Positions 18,009-26,256 of a DNA stretch of 64,000 nt are shown here, piece after piece. Position 1 is the first letter of the stretch; each line of letters begins with the position of its first letter. The position numbers and the translations under genes are program-made. The stretch is from Altererythrobacter sp. B11 (GTDB lineage Bacteria; Pseudomonadota; Alphaproteobacteria; Sphingomonadales; Sphingomonadaceae): assembly GCF_003569745.1 (NCBI RefSeq), contig NZ_AP018498.1, positions 2,021,001-2,085,000 on the forward strand, read 5' to 3'. The notes beneath the pieces are model-generated. The model searched no databases. It saw nothing but the letters and a program-made list of their open reading frames with translations, and was not told the origin of the DNA.

Positions 18009-18605
18009 ATGACAGCAACCATCCTTCTCATAAGGCACGCCAGCCATGGCGACGTGGGAAAGGTGTTGTCCGGCCGCGGGGGCAACCGCCCGCTGACCGC
18101 CGCCGGCGCTGCCGAGGCGCGCGCTCTGGCGGCGCATCTGGGCAGGCAGCCGATCGACGCGATCCACAGCAGCCCGGTCCGCCGAGCACGGGAGACGGCC
18201 GCGATTCTGGCGGAGCCGCGCGGGCTGACGGTGCAGGAGGTGCCGGCGCTGGACGAGGTGGACTTCGGCGACTGGACCGGCCGGTCCTTTGCTGAGCTGG
18301 AAGACGATCCGCGCTGGCGGGACTGGAACGAGATGCGGGCGCAAACCCGCGTTCCCAAAGGAGAAAACATGGTAGAGGTGCAAGAGCGGGCGATGGGGCA
18401 CATCGCGCAGGCGGCCCGCGGAATGGCGGGGCGGGTGGTGGCGATGGTGAGCCATTGCGATGTCATCCGCGCGGTGATCGCCGGCTTCCTGGGCCTCTCG
18501 CTCGACAATCTGTTGCGCTTCGATGTGTCGCCCGCCTCGGTCAGTCGGCTGGCGGTGAGTGATCACGGAACTACGGTCTTCAATATCAACGGTTTGCCGG
18601 CATGA
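18009..18605 (+). CDS. Histidine phosphatase superfamily protein (phosphoglycerate mutase-like)
   Basis: This 198-residue protein has the branch-1 histidine phosphatase core: LLIRHASHG with phospho-accepting His10, arginine SSPVRRARETA, acid/base Glu83 (LDEVDFGDW) and second histidine MVSHCD (His149). Its size fits small-molecule phosphatases such as CobC, not glycolytic mutases. It is the first gene of the rightward operon and overlaps the methyltransferase by 4 nt. Because an inositol-1-phosphate synthase is in the same operon, a plausible substrate is an inositol phosphate or a glycosylated inositol phosphate; this is inference from context only. Confidence 0.82.
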   Translation: MTATILLIRHASHGDVGKVLSGRGGNRPLTAAGAAEARALAAHLGRQPIDAIHSSPVRRARETAAILAEPRGLTVQEVPALDEVDFGDWTGRSFAELEDDPRWRDWNEMRAQTRVPKGENMVEVQERAMGHIAQAARGMAGRVVAMVSHCDVIRAVIAGFLGLSLDNLLRFDVSPASVSRLAVSDHGTTVFNINGLPA

Positions 18606-19426
18606 GTTCGGGCCCTTCGCAAATCCGTTCCGTGCGCGGGCAGGCGGTCGAGGCCCTGCGGCAGCAGGTGGCGGAGCTGGCGCCCTGGTTCCAGAATATC
18701 GACCTGGGCGACGGCATCCACACCGCGCCAGACCATTTCCTGGGCGATTATCCCGCCTTCAAGTTCCGCCGCTTCGCCGATGCACTGCCAGAACAATTGT
18801 ATGGGCATGCCGTTCTCGACATCGGCTGCAATGCCGGCTTCTATTCCATCGAGATGAAGAAGCGCGGCGCTGACCGCGTTCTGGGCATCGACAGCGACGA
18901 TCGCTATCTCGAGCAGGCCCGGCTCGCATCGCGCACGCTGGGGTTCGACGACATCGAATATCGCAACATGTCGGTCTATGATGTCGCCTCGCTGGGCGAG
19001 CGATTCGACCTCGTGATCTTCATGGGGGTGCTGTACCACCTGCGCCATCCGCTGCTGGCGCTGGACCTGATCCGCGAGCATGTGGCGGGCGACCTGATGC
19101 TGTTCCAGACGATGCAGCAGGGGACGGACGCCGTGCTGCAGGTGCCGGAGGATCATCCCTTCCACAAGCCGGGCACCACCCAGCCGCCGGATTACTTCGA
19201 CAATCCGGCCTATCCCAAGATGCATTTCATCGAGCGCGAATTCGCGCATGACTGGACCAATTGGTGGGCGCCCAACGCCGCCTGCAGCCAGGCCATGCTG
19301 CGCGCCGCCGGCTTCACCATCGAGGCGCAGCCGGAGCCCGAAGTCTATCTCTGCCGCGTCGCGCCGGTGCCCTATGCCGAGCGCGGGCCGGCGGCCGTCT
19401 ATCCAGCGAAGGGGGGCAAGCCGTGA
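18602..19426 (+). CDS. SAM-dependent methyltransferase (TIGR04290/CmoB-like)
   Basis: This 274-residue class I methyltransferase has motif I VLDIGCNAGFYSIEM, an acidic residue at the end of beta-2 (LGIDSDD), and FDLVIFMGVLYHLRHPLLAL, a post-motif resembling CmoB and related enzymes. From memory it matches a family named after Rta_06860 (TIGR04290) that occurs in similar sugar clusters, but I could not check this. The N-terminal helix region (WFQNIDLGDGIHT) is also family-like. The gene starts at an ATG overlapping the upstream stop (ATGA) and ends overlapping the next GTG. It probably methylates a hydroxyl or carboxylate of the sugar/inositol product. Confidence 0.8.
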   Translation: MSSGPSQIRSVRGQAVEALRQQVAELAPWFQNIDLGDGIHTAPDHFLGDYPAFKFRRFADALPEQLYGHAVLDIGCNAGFYSIEMKKRGADRVLGIDSDDRYLEQARLASRTLGFDDIEYRNMSVYDVASLGERFDLVIFMGVLYHLRHPLLALDLIREHVAGDLMLFQTMQQGTDAVLQVPEDHPFHKPGTTQPPDYFDNPAYPKMHFIEREFAHDWTNWWAPNAACSQAMLRAAGFTIEAQPEPEVYLCRVAPVPYAERGPAAVYPAKGGKP

Positions 19427-20358
19427 TCGAAGCCGCGATGATCTGGAACGAGCCGAACAACAAGTCACACTGGAATCCCGAGCTCGACCCCGACTGGTCG
19501 ATCTATGCCGACACGGTGATCCGCGCCGGCTCTGCCATCGCCACCATCAACCCGCAGCTGACACGGGTGCTGGGCGGCATGTCCCCGATCGACCCGCATT
19601 GGGTGGAACGGATGCGTCGGCATGGCGCGCTGGACGCGGTGGATGTGGTGGCGGTGCACGGCTTCCCGCTCGACTGGAACCTGTGGCCGATCGACGCCTG
19701 GCCCGACAGGATCGCCGAGATCGAGGCCGTGGTGCCCGACAAGCCGATCTGGGCCACCGAAGTGGGTGTGGGCAGCTTCGGCGCGGAGGAGGTGCAGGTC
19801 TTCGGCCTCAACCGCACGGCGGAGCTGCTGATCGGGCGCGTGCCGCAAGTCTATTGGTATTCCCTGTTCGACCTGCCGCAGAGCTGGGGCGCCGAAACGC
19901 GCCACCGCGAGGCGGAAGGATCGAGCTATTACCGCCATTTCTACATGGGCCTGATCCGCGAGGACGGCACCCCGAAGCCGGCGCTGGAGCATTACGCCCG
20001 CGTCGCCGGCGAGATGGGGCTGATGCAGTGGTTCCATTTCGAGGATCCGCGGCTGGACGAGGCGGTGGCATGGATGAAGCGGCTGGGCGTGAAGAAGCTG
20101 CGCACCGGCCTCAGCTGGGCGGACAGCTTCCGCCCCGGCGCGCTGGACTGGTTCGACCGCCAGATGGAGGCGCTGGCCGATTTCGAAGTGCTGGTGACCT
20201 TCTGCTTCACGCCCGAGCATCTCGGGGTGGAGGCGCACCATACGAGCTGCGCCAAGGAGCCGCAGGCCTTCGCCGATTTCTGCGCCTGGATGGTCGAGCG
20301 ATACGCCCCGGAGCGCGCGCCGCAGCAGGAGCGGCAACCGCAGCAGGTGCGGGCATGA
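19423..20358 (+). CDS. GH39-like (clan GH-A) glycosidase with an apparently circularly permuted barrel
   Basis: The 311-residue product resembles beta-xylosidase-like clan GH-A enzymes, but in an unusual order. It opens directly with the acid/base motif IWNEPNN (Glu10), normally at the end of strand beta-4. The candidate nucleophile follows in IWATEVGVGSFG (Glu113), then YWYSLFDLPQSW (beta-8) and the usual C-terminal GLIREDGTPKPALEHY. After that, residues about 196-296 (LGVKKLRTGLSW, PGALDWFDRQMEAL, VLVTFCFTPEHLG, FADFCAWMVERYAP) look like beta-1 to beta-3, which normally come first. The GTG start overlaps the upstream stop and has AAGGGGGG before it; the region upstream belongs to the methyltransferase. 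It could hydrolyse or transfer a xyloside or related unit. No signal peptide is present, so it is cytoplasmic. Confidence 0.7.
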   Translation: MIEAAMIWNEPNNKSHWNPELDPDWSIYADTVIRAGSAIATINPQLTRVLGGMSPIDPHWVERMRRHGALDAVDVVAVHGFPLDWNLWPIDAWPDRIAEIEAVVPDKPIWATEVGVGSFGAEEVQVFGLNRTAELLIGRVPQVYWYSLFDLPQSWGAETRHREAEGSSYYRHFYMGLIREDGTPKPALEHYARVAGEMGLMQWFHFEDPRLDEAVAWMKRLGVKKLRTGLSWADSFRPGALDWFDRQMEALADFEVLVTFCFTPEHLGVEAHHTSCAKEPQAFADFCAWMVERYAPERAPQQERQPQQVRA

Positions 20359-20382
20359 CGAGAACAGCGGAAGGAGCCTGAG

Positions 20383-21489
20383 ATGCTTTCACCCAGCACA
20401 CGCGGGATCAATGTGGCGCTGGTGGGCGTCGGCAATTGCGCCAGTTCGCTGGTGCAGGGGCTTTCCTACTACCGATCCGGCGCGAATGACATGACCGGGC
20501 TGATGCACCCCGAAGTTGGGGGCTATCGCCCGGAGGACATTCGCGTGGTGGCAGCATGGGATGTGGATCGCCGCAAGGTGGGGCGCGATGTGGCGGAGGC
20601 GATCTTCGCCAAGCCCAATTGCACCACCGTGTTCTGCGATCAGGTGGAGCGCACCGGCACGAAGGTGCGCATGGGCCGCGTGCTGGACGGCGTGGCGGAG
20701 CATATGGCCGCCTTCCCGGACGAGCGGACCTTCCGTGTGGCCGACGAGCCGGAGCCGGACCGCGACGAGATCGTGGCCCTGCTGCGCGAAAGCGATGCGG
20801 ATGTGCTGATGAACTACCTGCCGGTGGGATCGGAGGAGGCGAGCCGCTTCTATGCCGAGTGCGCGCTGGAGGCGGGGGTGGCCTTCGTGAACAACATCCC
20901 CGTGTTCATCGCCAGCGATCCGCAATGGGCCGAACGCTTCCGCCAGGCGGGCGTGCCGATCATCGGGGACGATATCAAGGCACAGATCGGCGCCACCATC
21001 GTCCACCGCGTGCTGACCGACCTGTTCCGCAAGCGCGGCGTGAAGCTGGAGCGGACCTATCAGCTCAACACCGGCGGCAACACGGATTTCCTGAACATGT
21101 TGGAACGCAGCCGGCTGGCCTCCAAGAAAACCTCCAAGACCGAGGCGGTGCAGTCGGTGGCGGCGGCGCGGCTGGTGGATGAAAACATCCACGTCGGCCC
21201 GTCGGACTATGTCGCCTGGCAGAATGACAACAAGGTCTGCTTCCTCCGCATGGAAGGCACCATGTTCGGCGGCGTGCCGATGAATCTGGAAATGCGGCTG
21301 TCGGTGGAGGACAGCCCCAATTCCGCCGGGGTGGCGATCGACATGATCCGCTGCGCCAAGCTGGCCAGCGATCGCGGGCTTGCCGGCCCGCTGCATCCGG
21401 CGGCCGCCTTCTTCTGCAAGCACCCGCCCGAGCAGATGACCGACGACGGTGCCTGGGCGGCCCTCGAACAGTTCGTAACCGAAAGCTGA
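20383..21489 (+). CDS. ino1: Inositol-3-phosphate synthase (myo-inositol-1-phosphate synthase)
   Basis: This 368-residue enzyme converts glucose 6-phosphate to 1D-myo-inositol 3-phosphate (L-myo-inositol 1-phosphate) using NAD. It has the NAD motif VGVGNCASSL, the region PIIGDDIKAQIGATIVHR and QLNTGGNTDFLNM, all landmarks of the short bacterial type, and later the lysine-rich SRLASKKTSKTEAV. Inositol phosphate synthases are uncommon in Gram-negative bacteria outside specialised pathways, so this gene defines the likely precursor of the locus. AAGGAG precedes the ATG. It follows the glycosidase by 24 nt and precedes a dehydrogenase by 5 nt. Confidence 0.92.
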   Translation: MLSPSTRGINVALVGVGNCASSLVQGLSYYRSGANDMTGLMHPEVGGYRPEDIRVVAAWDVDRRKVGRDVAEAIFAKPNCTTVFCDQVERTGTKVRMGRVLDGVAEHMAAFPDERTFRVADEPEPDRDEIVALLRESDADVLMNYLPVGSEEASRFYAECALEAGVAFVNNIPVFIASDPQWAERFRQAGVPIIGDDIKAQIGATIVHRVLTDLFRKRGVKLERTYQLNTGGNTDFLNMLERSRLASKKTSKTEAVQSVAAARLVDENIHVGPSDYVAWQNDNKVCFLRMEGTMFGGVPMNLEMRLSVEDSPNSAGVAIDMIRCAKLASDRGLAGPLHPAAAFFCKHPPEQMTDDGAWAALEQFVTES

Positions 21490-21494
21490 AGTCC

Positions 21495-22463
21495 ATGACC
21501 GATCAGATGAAGGCGGCGGTCGTTACCGGCCCCGGCAGCACCATTGTGCGCGATGTGGAGCGGCCCGAACCCGGCGAAGGCGAAGTACGCATCCGGCTGG
21601 AAGGCTGCGGCGTCTGCGCGTCCAACCTTGGCCCCTGGGCCGGGCCGGACTGGATCAGCTTCCCCATGCCCGCGGGCGATCTGGGGCACGAAGGCTGGGG
21701 CGTGGTCGATGCCGTGGGGCCGGGGGTGGCGAATGTGGCCCCGGGCGACCGCGTGGCGGCGCTCAGCTATCGCTCCTATGCCGAAGCCGATGTGGCGAAG
21801 GCGGACTCAGTGCTGAAGCTGCCGCCGGAACTGGACGGCCAGCCGTTCCCGGGCGAGCCGCTGGGCTGCGCCTTCAACATCTTCCGCCGCAGCGACATAC
21901 GGGCCGGGCAATGGGTGGCGATCATCGGCATCGGCTTTCTGGGCGCGGTGCTGACGCGGCTGGCCAGCGAGGCCGGGGCGCGTGTGATCGCCATTTCGCG
22001 CCGGCCGGAATCGCTGCAGCTGGCGCGCGATTACGGCGCGGAAGAAACGATCCCGATGGAGGATCACGGCGAGATCATCGAACGGGTGCGGGCAATCACC
22101 GGGGATGCGCTGTGCCCGCGCGTGATCGAATGCGTGGGCAAGCAATGGCCGCTCGATCTCGCGGCCGAGCTGGTGGGTTTCGGCGGACGGCTGGTGATCG
22201 CGGGATACCATCAGGATGCGCCGCGCCAGGTGGACATGCAGACCTGGAACTGGAAGGGCATCGACGTGATCAATGCGCATGAGCGCGATCTGCAGGTGCA
22301 GATGCGCGGCATGCAGGAAGCGGCCGACGCGGTGGCGAGCGGCCGGCTGGACCCCGGGCCGCTCTACACGCATCGCTATGGGCTCGATCAGCTGGCGGAG
22401 GCGCTGGATGCCACGCGCGACAAACCCCAGGGCTTCGTCAAGGCGCTGGTGCAACTGGCATGA
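21495..22463 (+). CDS. Medium-chain zinc-type alcohol/polyol dehydrogenase
   Basis: This 322-residue MDR-family oxidoreductase has the catalytic-zinc ligands in GCGVCASN (Cys41) and GHEGWG (His65-Glu66), and the NAD(P) motif GIGFLGAVLT. The four-cysteine structural zinc loop is missing, placing it among shorter polyol or sugar dehydrogenases. Its place between inositol phosphate synthase and a Gfo/Idh enzyme suggests oxidation of an inositol or sugar hydroxyl to a ketone, but this is inference. It shares a 4-nt overlap with the next gene. Confidence 0.8.
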   Translation: MTDQMKAAVVTGPGSTIVRDVERPEPGEGEVRIRLEGCGVCASNLGPWAGPDWISFPMPAGDLGHEGWGVVDAVGPGVANVAPGDRVAALSYRSYAEADVAKADSVLKLPPELDGQPFPGEPLGCAFNIFRRSDIRAGQWVAIIGIGFLGAVLTRLASEAGARVIAISRRPESLQLARDYGAEETIPMEDHGEIIERVRAITGDALCPRVIECVGKQWPLDLAAELVGFGGRLVIAGYHQDAPRQVDMQTWNWKGIDVINAHERDLQVQMRGMQEAADAVASGRLDPGPLYTHRYGLDQLAEALDATRDKPQGFVKALVQLA

Positions 22464-23449
22464 GCAAGCCGCGCATCGGGTTTCTCGGCACCGGCTGGAT
22501 CGGGCGCCACCGGATGGAAGCGATCCTGCGCGGCGGCACGGTGGAGGCGGCGGCGATCTGCGACCCTTCGCCGGAGTGCCTTGACGCTGCGGCTGAGCTG
22601 GCGCCGGCGGCCGGGCGCTACGCTACGCTGGATGCTATGCTGGACCAGCGGCTGGACGGGGTGGTGATCGCCACGCCCAGCGCACACCATGCCGAACAGG
22701 CTATCGCTGCGCTGGACTGCGGGGTGGCGGTGTTCTGCCAGAAGCCGCTTGGCCGCGACGAGGCGGAAGCGCGCGCGGTGGTGGAGGCTGCCCGCCGCGC
22801 CGACCGCCTGCTGGGGGTGGACCTTTCCTATCGCCACACCGCCGCCACTGCGGCAATCGAGCCGCTGCTGCGCGAGGGCGCGCTGGGGCGCGTGTTCGCC
22901 GTCGATCTCACTTTCCACAACGCCTATGGGCCGGACAAGCCGTGGTTCTATGACCGTGCGCAGTCGGGTGGCGGCTGCGTGATCGACCTCGGCGTCCATC
23001 TCGTGGATCTGGCGCTGTGGCTGCTGGGCTTTCCCGAGGTGGAGCAGGTCTCTTCGCGGCTCTATGCCAAGGGGCAGCCGCTGGCGCCGGGGGCGGAGCA
23101 GGTGGAGGATTACGCCACCGCGCGGCTCGATCTGGCCGGCGGCGCCAGCGTGCGGCTGGCCTGTTCATGGCATCTCCACGCCGGGCGGGATGCAGTGATC
23201 GAGGCGGATTTCTTCGGCTCCGACGGTGCCGCTTCCATCCGCAATGTCGGCGGCAGCTTCTATGATTTCGAAGCCAGCCTGCATCGCGGGACCGGCAGTG
23301 AAGTGCTGGCCAGCCCGCCCGACGAATGGGGTGGGAGAGCCGCCGAAAGCTGGGCGCGGCAGCTCGCGGCGGGCGCGCGCTTCACTGGCGAGGCGCAGGA
23401 ATTGACCGCGGTATCTGCCGTGCTCGACCGCATTTACGCCCCGGACTAA
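22460..23449 (+). CDS. Gfo/Idh/MocA-family oxidoreductase
   Basis: This 329-residue enzyme has an N-terminal NAD(P) domain GFLGTGWIGRHR and the family lysine in CQKPLG (Lys95), where the usual E-K-P motif is Q-K-P. A C-terminal substrate domain follows, with GGGCVIDLGVHLVDLALWLLG containing the conserved D-x-G-x-H-x-x-D pattern. Such enzymes include inositol 2-dehydrogenase, glucose-fructose oxidoreductase and sugar-nucleotide 3-dehydrogenases. Located last in the operon with inositol phosphate synthase, it could oxidise or reduce an inositol or inosose intermediate together with the preceding dehydrogenase. The ATG overlaps the upstream stop (ATGA). Confidence 0.85.
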   Translation: MSKPRIGFLGTGWIGRHRMEAILRGGTVEAAAICDPSPECLDAAAELAPAAGRYATLDAMLDQRLDGVVIATPSAHHAEQAIAALDCGVAVFCQKPLGRDEAEARAVVEAARRADRLLGVDLSYRHTAATAAIEPLLREGALGRVFAVDLTFHNAYGPDKPWFYDRAQSGGGCVIDLGVHLVDLALWLLGFPEVEQVSSRLYAKGQPLAPGAEQVEDYATARLDLAGGASVRLACSWHLHAGRDAVIEADFFGSDGAASIRNVGGSFYDFEASLHRGTGSEVLASPPDEWGGRAAESWARQLAAGARFTGEAQELTAVSAVLDRIYAPD

Positions 23450-23583
23450 CATGCATCAGGCCACGTCGGATGGGTCGTGCCTGAGGTGCGACCGTTCCCC
23501 CGGACACTTCCGCCGCTGAGGCGTTGATCTGTCACAGGCCCGGGCCATCCGCCCGGTCGATCACACCGATCGAAAGGCAGATC

Positions 23584-24243
23584 ATGAGCAGAGACGCGAA
23601 CAACACCCTCTCGCGCGCCGGCGGCATCGCCATCGGCGCGGGACTGATCGGCGCCGCCGTGGTGGGCGGCGCGCTGGCATCCGGCATGCGCCGCGGGCGA
23701 TCGCCCGACGATGCCCCCGGTCGCACCGCGCGGCGCGGCTTCGGCGAATATGACGTGAGCGGGCGCACGGTCACCATCCGCAAGCCGCGGGCGGAAGTGT
23801 TCCGCGCCTGGCGCGAATTCGAAAAGCTGCCGCAGTTCATGGAGAATGTCGTCTCCGTCCGCCCCGGCGACGGGGAAGGACGCTGGCGCTGGACCATCCG
23901 CGCCCCGCGCGGGGTGGTGGAGCTGGAGACGGAAGTGGTGCGCGAGCAGGAGAACGAGCTGATCGCGTGGCGCTCCACCGACAAGTCCGAGATCGACACC
24001 GAAGGGCGCGTGGAGTTCCGCGATGCGCCCGGCGATCGCGGCACGCAGGTGACTGCGATCATCGCCTATAAGCCGCCGGCCGGCGAGGCCGGGCGCGCCA
24101 TTGCCAAGCTGTTCCAGCGCGAGCCGCAGATCCAGGCGCGGCATGATCTCAAACGACTGAAGATGCTCCTTGAAACGGGGGAGATCGCCACCTCGGCGCG
24201 GACCGCCGACGCCACCCGCAAAGCAAAGATGGAGGAAGCCTGA
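23584..24243 (+). CDS. SRPBCC-family (polyketide cyclase/dehydrase-like) membrane-anchored protein
   Basis: The 219-residue protein begins with a glycine/alanine-rich hydrophobic stretch (GGIAIGAGLIGAAVVGGALASG), probably a membrane anchor. It then has a START-like SRPBCC domain with VTIRKPRAEVFRAWREFEKLPQFMENV, typical of bacterial cyclase/dehydrase-like proteins with hydrophobic pockets. The ATG at 23584 gives MSRDANN, which fits relatives and avoids an unlikely 20-residue N-terminus. It starts an operon with the two following dehydrogenases; one base separates its stop from the next start. Such trios are common in sphingomonads and look stress related, but I cannot name a substrate. Confidence 0.8.
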   Translation: MSRDANNTLSRAGGIAIGAGLIGAAVVGGALASGMRRGRSPDDAPGRTARRGFGEYDVSGRTVTIRKPRAEVFRAWREFEKLPQFMENVVSVRPGDGEGRWRWTIRAPRGVVELETEVVREQENELIAWRSTDKSEIDTEGRVEFRDAPGDRGTQVTAIIAYKPPAGEAGRAIAKLFQREPQIQARHDLKRLKMLLETGEIATSARTADATRKAKMEEA

Positions 24244-24244
24244 T

Positions 24245-25468
24245 ATGCGTGCACTGACATGGCATGGAACCAGGGACGTGCGCGTCGAAAGCGTGAGCGA
24301 TCCCGAAATCATCAATCCGCGCGATGCGATCATCAAGGTGACCTCCACGGCGATCTGCGGGTCTGACCTGCACCTGTATGATGGGGTGATCCCCGGCATG
24401 CAGTCGGGCGACGTGCTCGGGCACGAATTCATGGGTGAGGTGGTGGAAACCGGCGCCTCCAGCACTCTCAAGAAGGGGCAGCGGGTGGTGGTGCCGTTCA
24501 CAATCGCCTGCGGCGGCTGCTTCCACTGCGCGGTGCAGCAATATTCCGCCTGCGAGAATTCCAATCCGGTGGAAAAGCAGGACATGTCCGCCACGCTCTA
24601 TGGCCATCCGATGGCCGGGTTGTTCGGCTATTCGCATCTGACCGGCGGCTACTCCGGCGGGCAGGCCGAATATGTGCGCGTGCCCTTCTCCGACGTGGGG
24701 CCGATCATCATTCCCGACCATCTGGAGGACGACAATGTGCTGTTCCTGTCCGACATTCTGCCCACGGGCTGGATGGCGGCGGAGAATGCCGACATCGGCC
24801 CGGATGATACGGTGGCGGTGTGGGGCTGCGGGCCGGTGGGCCTGTTCGCCATCCAGTCCGCCCTCGTGATGGGCGCGGCGCAGGTCATCGCCATCGACCA
24901 TTATCCCCATCGGCTGGAACTTGCCCGCAAGCTCGGGGCCAAGATCATCAACTTCCGCGAGACGAATGTGCGCGAGGCGCTGATGGAAATGTCCGGCGGG
25001 ATCGGCGTGGATGCGGTGATCGACGCAGTCGGCATGGAAGCCCACGGTTTCGCCATCGACAACATGCTGGATGTCGTGAAGCAGAAGGTCGGCGTGGGCG
25101 CAGATCGCGCCTCCGCGCTCAAGCAGGCGCTGCTGGCGGTGCGCTTCGGCGGCCGCGTGTCCATCCCCGGCGTCTATGGCGGGATGACCGACAAGTTCCC
25201 CCTCGGCGCGCTGATGGAAAAGGGCGTGCAGCTGCGCACCGGCCAGACGCATGTGCAGAAATATCTCGGCGATCTGCTGGCCAAGATCGAGGATGGCACG
25301 CTCGATACCACCTTCCTCATCAGCCACCATCTGCCGCTGGAGGATGCCGCCACCGGCTATCGCAACTTCAAGGAAAAGCAGGACAGCTGGACCAAGGTGG
25401 TGCTGCGGCCCGGCATGGAAGCCGGCGCTGCCGGGGCTTCCACCACACGGACGATGGAGCAGGTATGA
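24245..25468 (+). CDS. Zinc-dependent alcohol dehydrogenase, glutathione-independent formaldehyde dehydrogenase-like
   Basis: This 407-residue MDR enzyme has catalytic zinc ligands in ICGSDLHLYDG and GHEFMGEV and the structural zinc lobe CGGCFHCAVQQYSAC. Its NAD-binding site is VWGCGPVGLFAIQSA. The long insertion around YGHPMAGLFGYSHLTGGYSGGQAEYVRVP is characteristic of the group annotated as glutathione-independent formaldehyde dehydrogenase or threonine dehydrogenase-like. It would oxidise an alcohol or aldehyde with NAD. It is the middle gene of a three-gene operon, overlapping the SDR gene by 4 nt (ATGA). Confidence 0.85.
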   Translation: MRALTWHGTRDVRVESVSDPEIINPRDAIIKVTSTAICGSDLHLYDGVIPGMQSGDVLGHEFMGEVVETGASSTLKKGQRVVVPFTIACGGCFHCAVQQYSACENSNPVEKQDMSATLYGHPMAGLFGYSHLTGGYSGGQAEYVRVPFSDVGPIIIPDHLEDDNVLFLSDILPTGWMAAENADIGPDDTVAVWGCGPVGLFAIQSALVMGAAQVIAIDHYPHRLELARKLGAKIINFRETNVREALMEMSGGIGVDAVIDAVGMEAHGFAIDNMLDVVKQKVGVGADRASALKQALLAVRFGGRVSIPGVYGGMTDKFPLGALMEKGVQLRTGQTHVQKYLGDLLAKIEDGTLDTTFLISHHLPLEDAATGYRNFKEKQDSWTKVVLRPGMEAGAAGASTTRTMEQV

Positions 25469-26256
25469 CACGCGGAAAGATCGACAAGCTCACCGGCCTG
25501 GTGGTCGTCACCGGCGCCTCCAGCGGCATCGGGCTGGAACTCGCGCGCTGCGCGGCGAAGGATGGGGTGGAGTTGCTGCTGGCGGCCGACACCGACCTCA
25601 CGACAGCGGAGGCCGAAATGCGCCGCGACGGCGCCATGGCGGTTGAGAGCGTGCAATGCGATCTCGCCACCGAAGAGGGTGTGGACGCCCTGATGGCAAA
25701 GATCGGCCAGCGCCCCGTCGCGGCGCTGATCGCCAATGCGGGCCACGGTGGCGGCGGCGGGTTCCTCGATCAGGACTGGGACGAAGTCCGCCACATCATC
25801 GACACCAACATCACCGGCACGGTGCGGCTGATCCAGCGCGTGGGGCAGGGCATGCGCGCGCGGGACAGCGGCCGCATCCTCATCACCGGCTCGATCGCCG
25901 GGCATATGCCGGGGACGTTCCAGCTGGTGTACAATTCCACCAAGGCCTTCATCAACGACTTCGGCAACGGCCTGCGCAACGAGCTGAAGGACACCGGCGT
26001 CACGGTGAGCGTGATCGAGCCGGGCCCGACGGAGACCAATTTCTTCCGCCGCGCCCATATGCTGAACACGCCGGTCGGGGAGAAGGAGAAGGCCGATCCC
26101 GCCAAGGTGGCCCGCGATGGCTATGCCGCGCTGCTGGCGGACGAGGATCAGGAGGTAAGCGGCTTCATGAACAAGCTGCAGGCCACCTTTGCCGACATCC
26201 TGCCGGATCAGGTGGTGGCGCAGATGCACCGCCGCATGGCGGAGCCGGGCCGCTAG
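25465..26256 (+). CDS. Short-chain dehydrogenase/reductase
   Basis: This 263-residue classical SDR has TGASSGIGLELAR for cofactor binding, NAGHGGGG, a catalytic Ser (TGSIAGHMPG) and YNSTK as the YxxxK motif. The C-terminal PGPTETNFF is also typical. It resembles general-purpose SDRs that reduce carbonyls with NADPH; the substrate is unknown. It ends the operon with the SRPBCC and alcohol dehydrogenase genes. Its stop shares the four bases CTAG with the stop of the convergent Crp/Fnr gene. Confidence 0.85.
   Translation: MTRGKIDKLTGLVVVTGASSGIGLELARCAAKDGVELLLAADTDLTTAEAEMRRDGAMAVESVQCDLATEEGVDALMAKIGQRPVAALIANAGHGGGGGFLDQDWDEVRHIIDTNITGTVRLIQRVGQGMRARDSGRILITGSIAGHMPGTFQLVYNSTKAFINDFGNGLRNELKDTGVTVSVIEPGPTETNFFRRAHMLNTPVGEKEKADPAKVARDGYAALLADEDQEVSGFMNKLQATFADILPDQVVAQMHRRMAEPGR

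Noticed and set aside
23500-23535. Possible general-stress (EcfG-type) promoter GGACA-N15-CGTT before the SRPBCC operon
   Set aside because: The first box deviates from GGAAC and the spacer is too short, so I do not list it as a feature.
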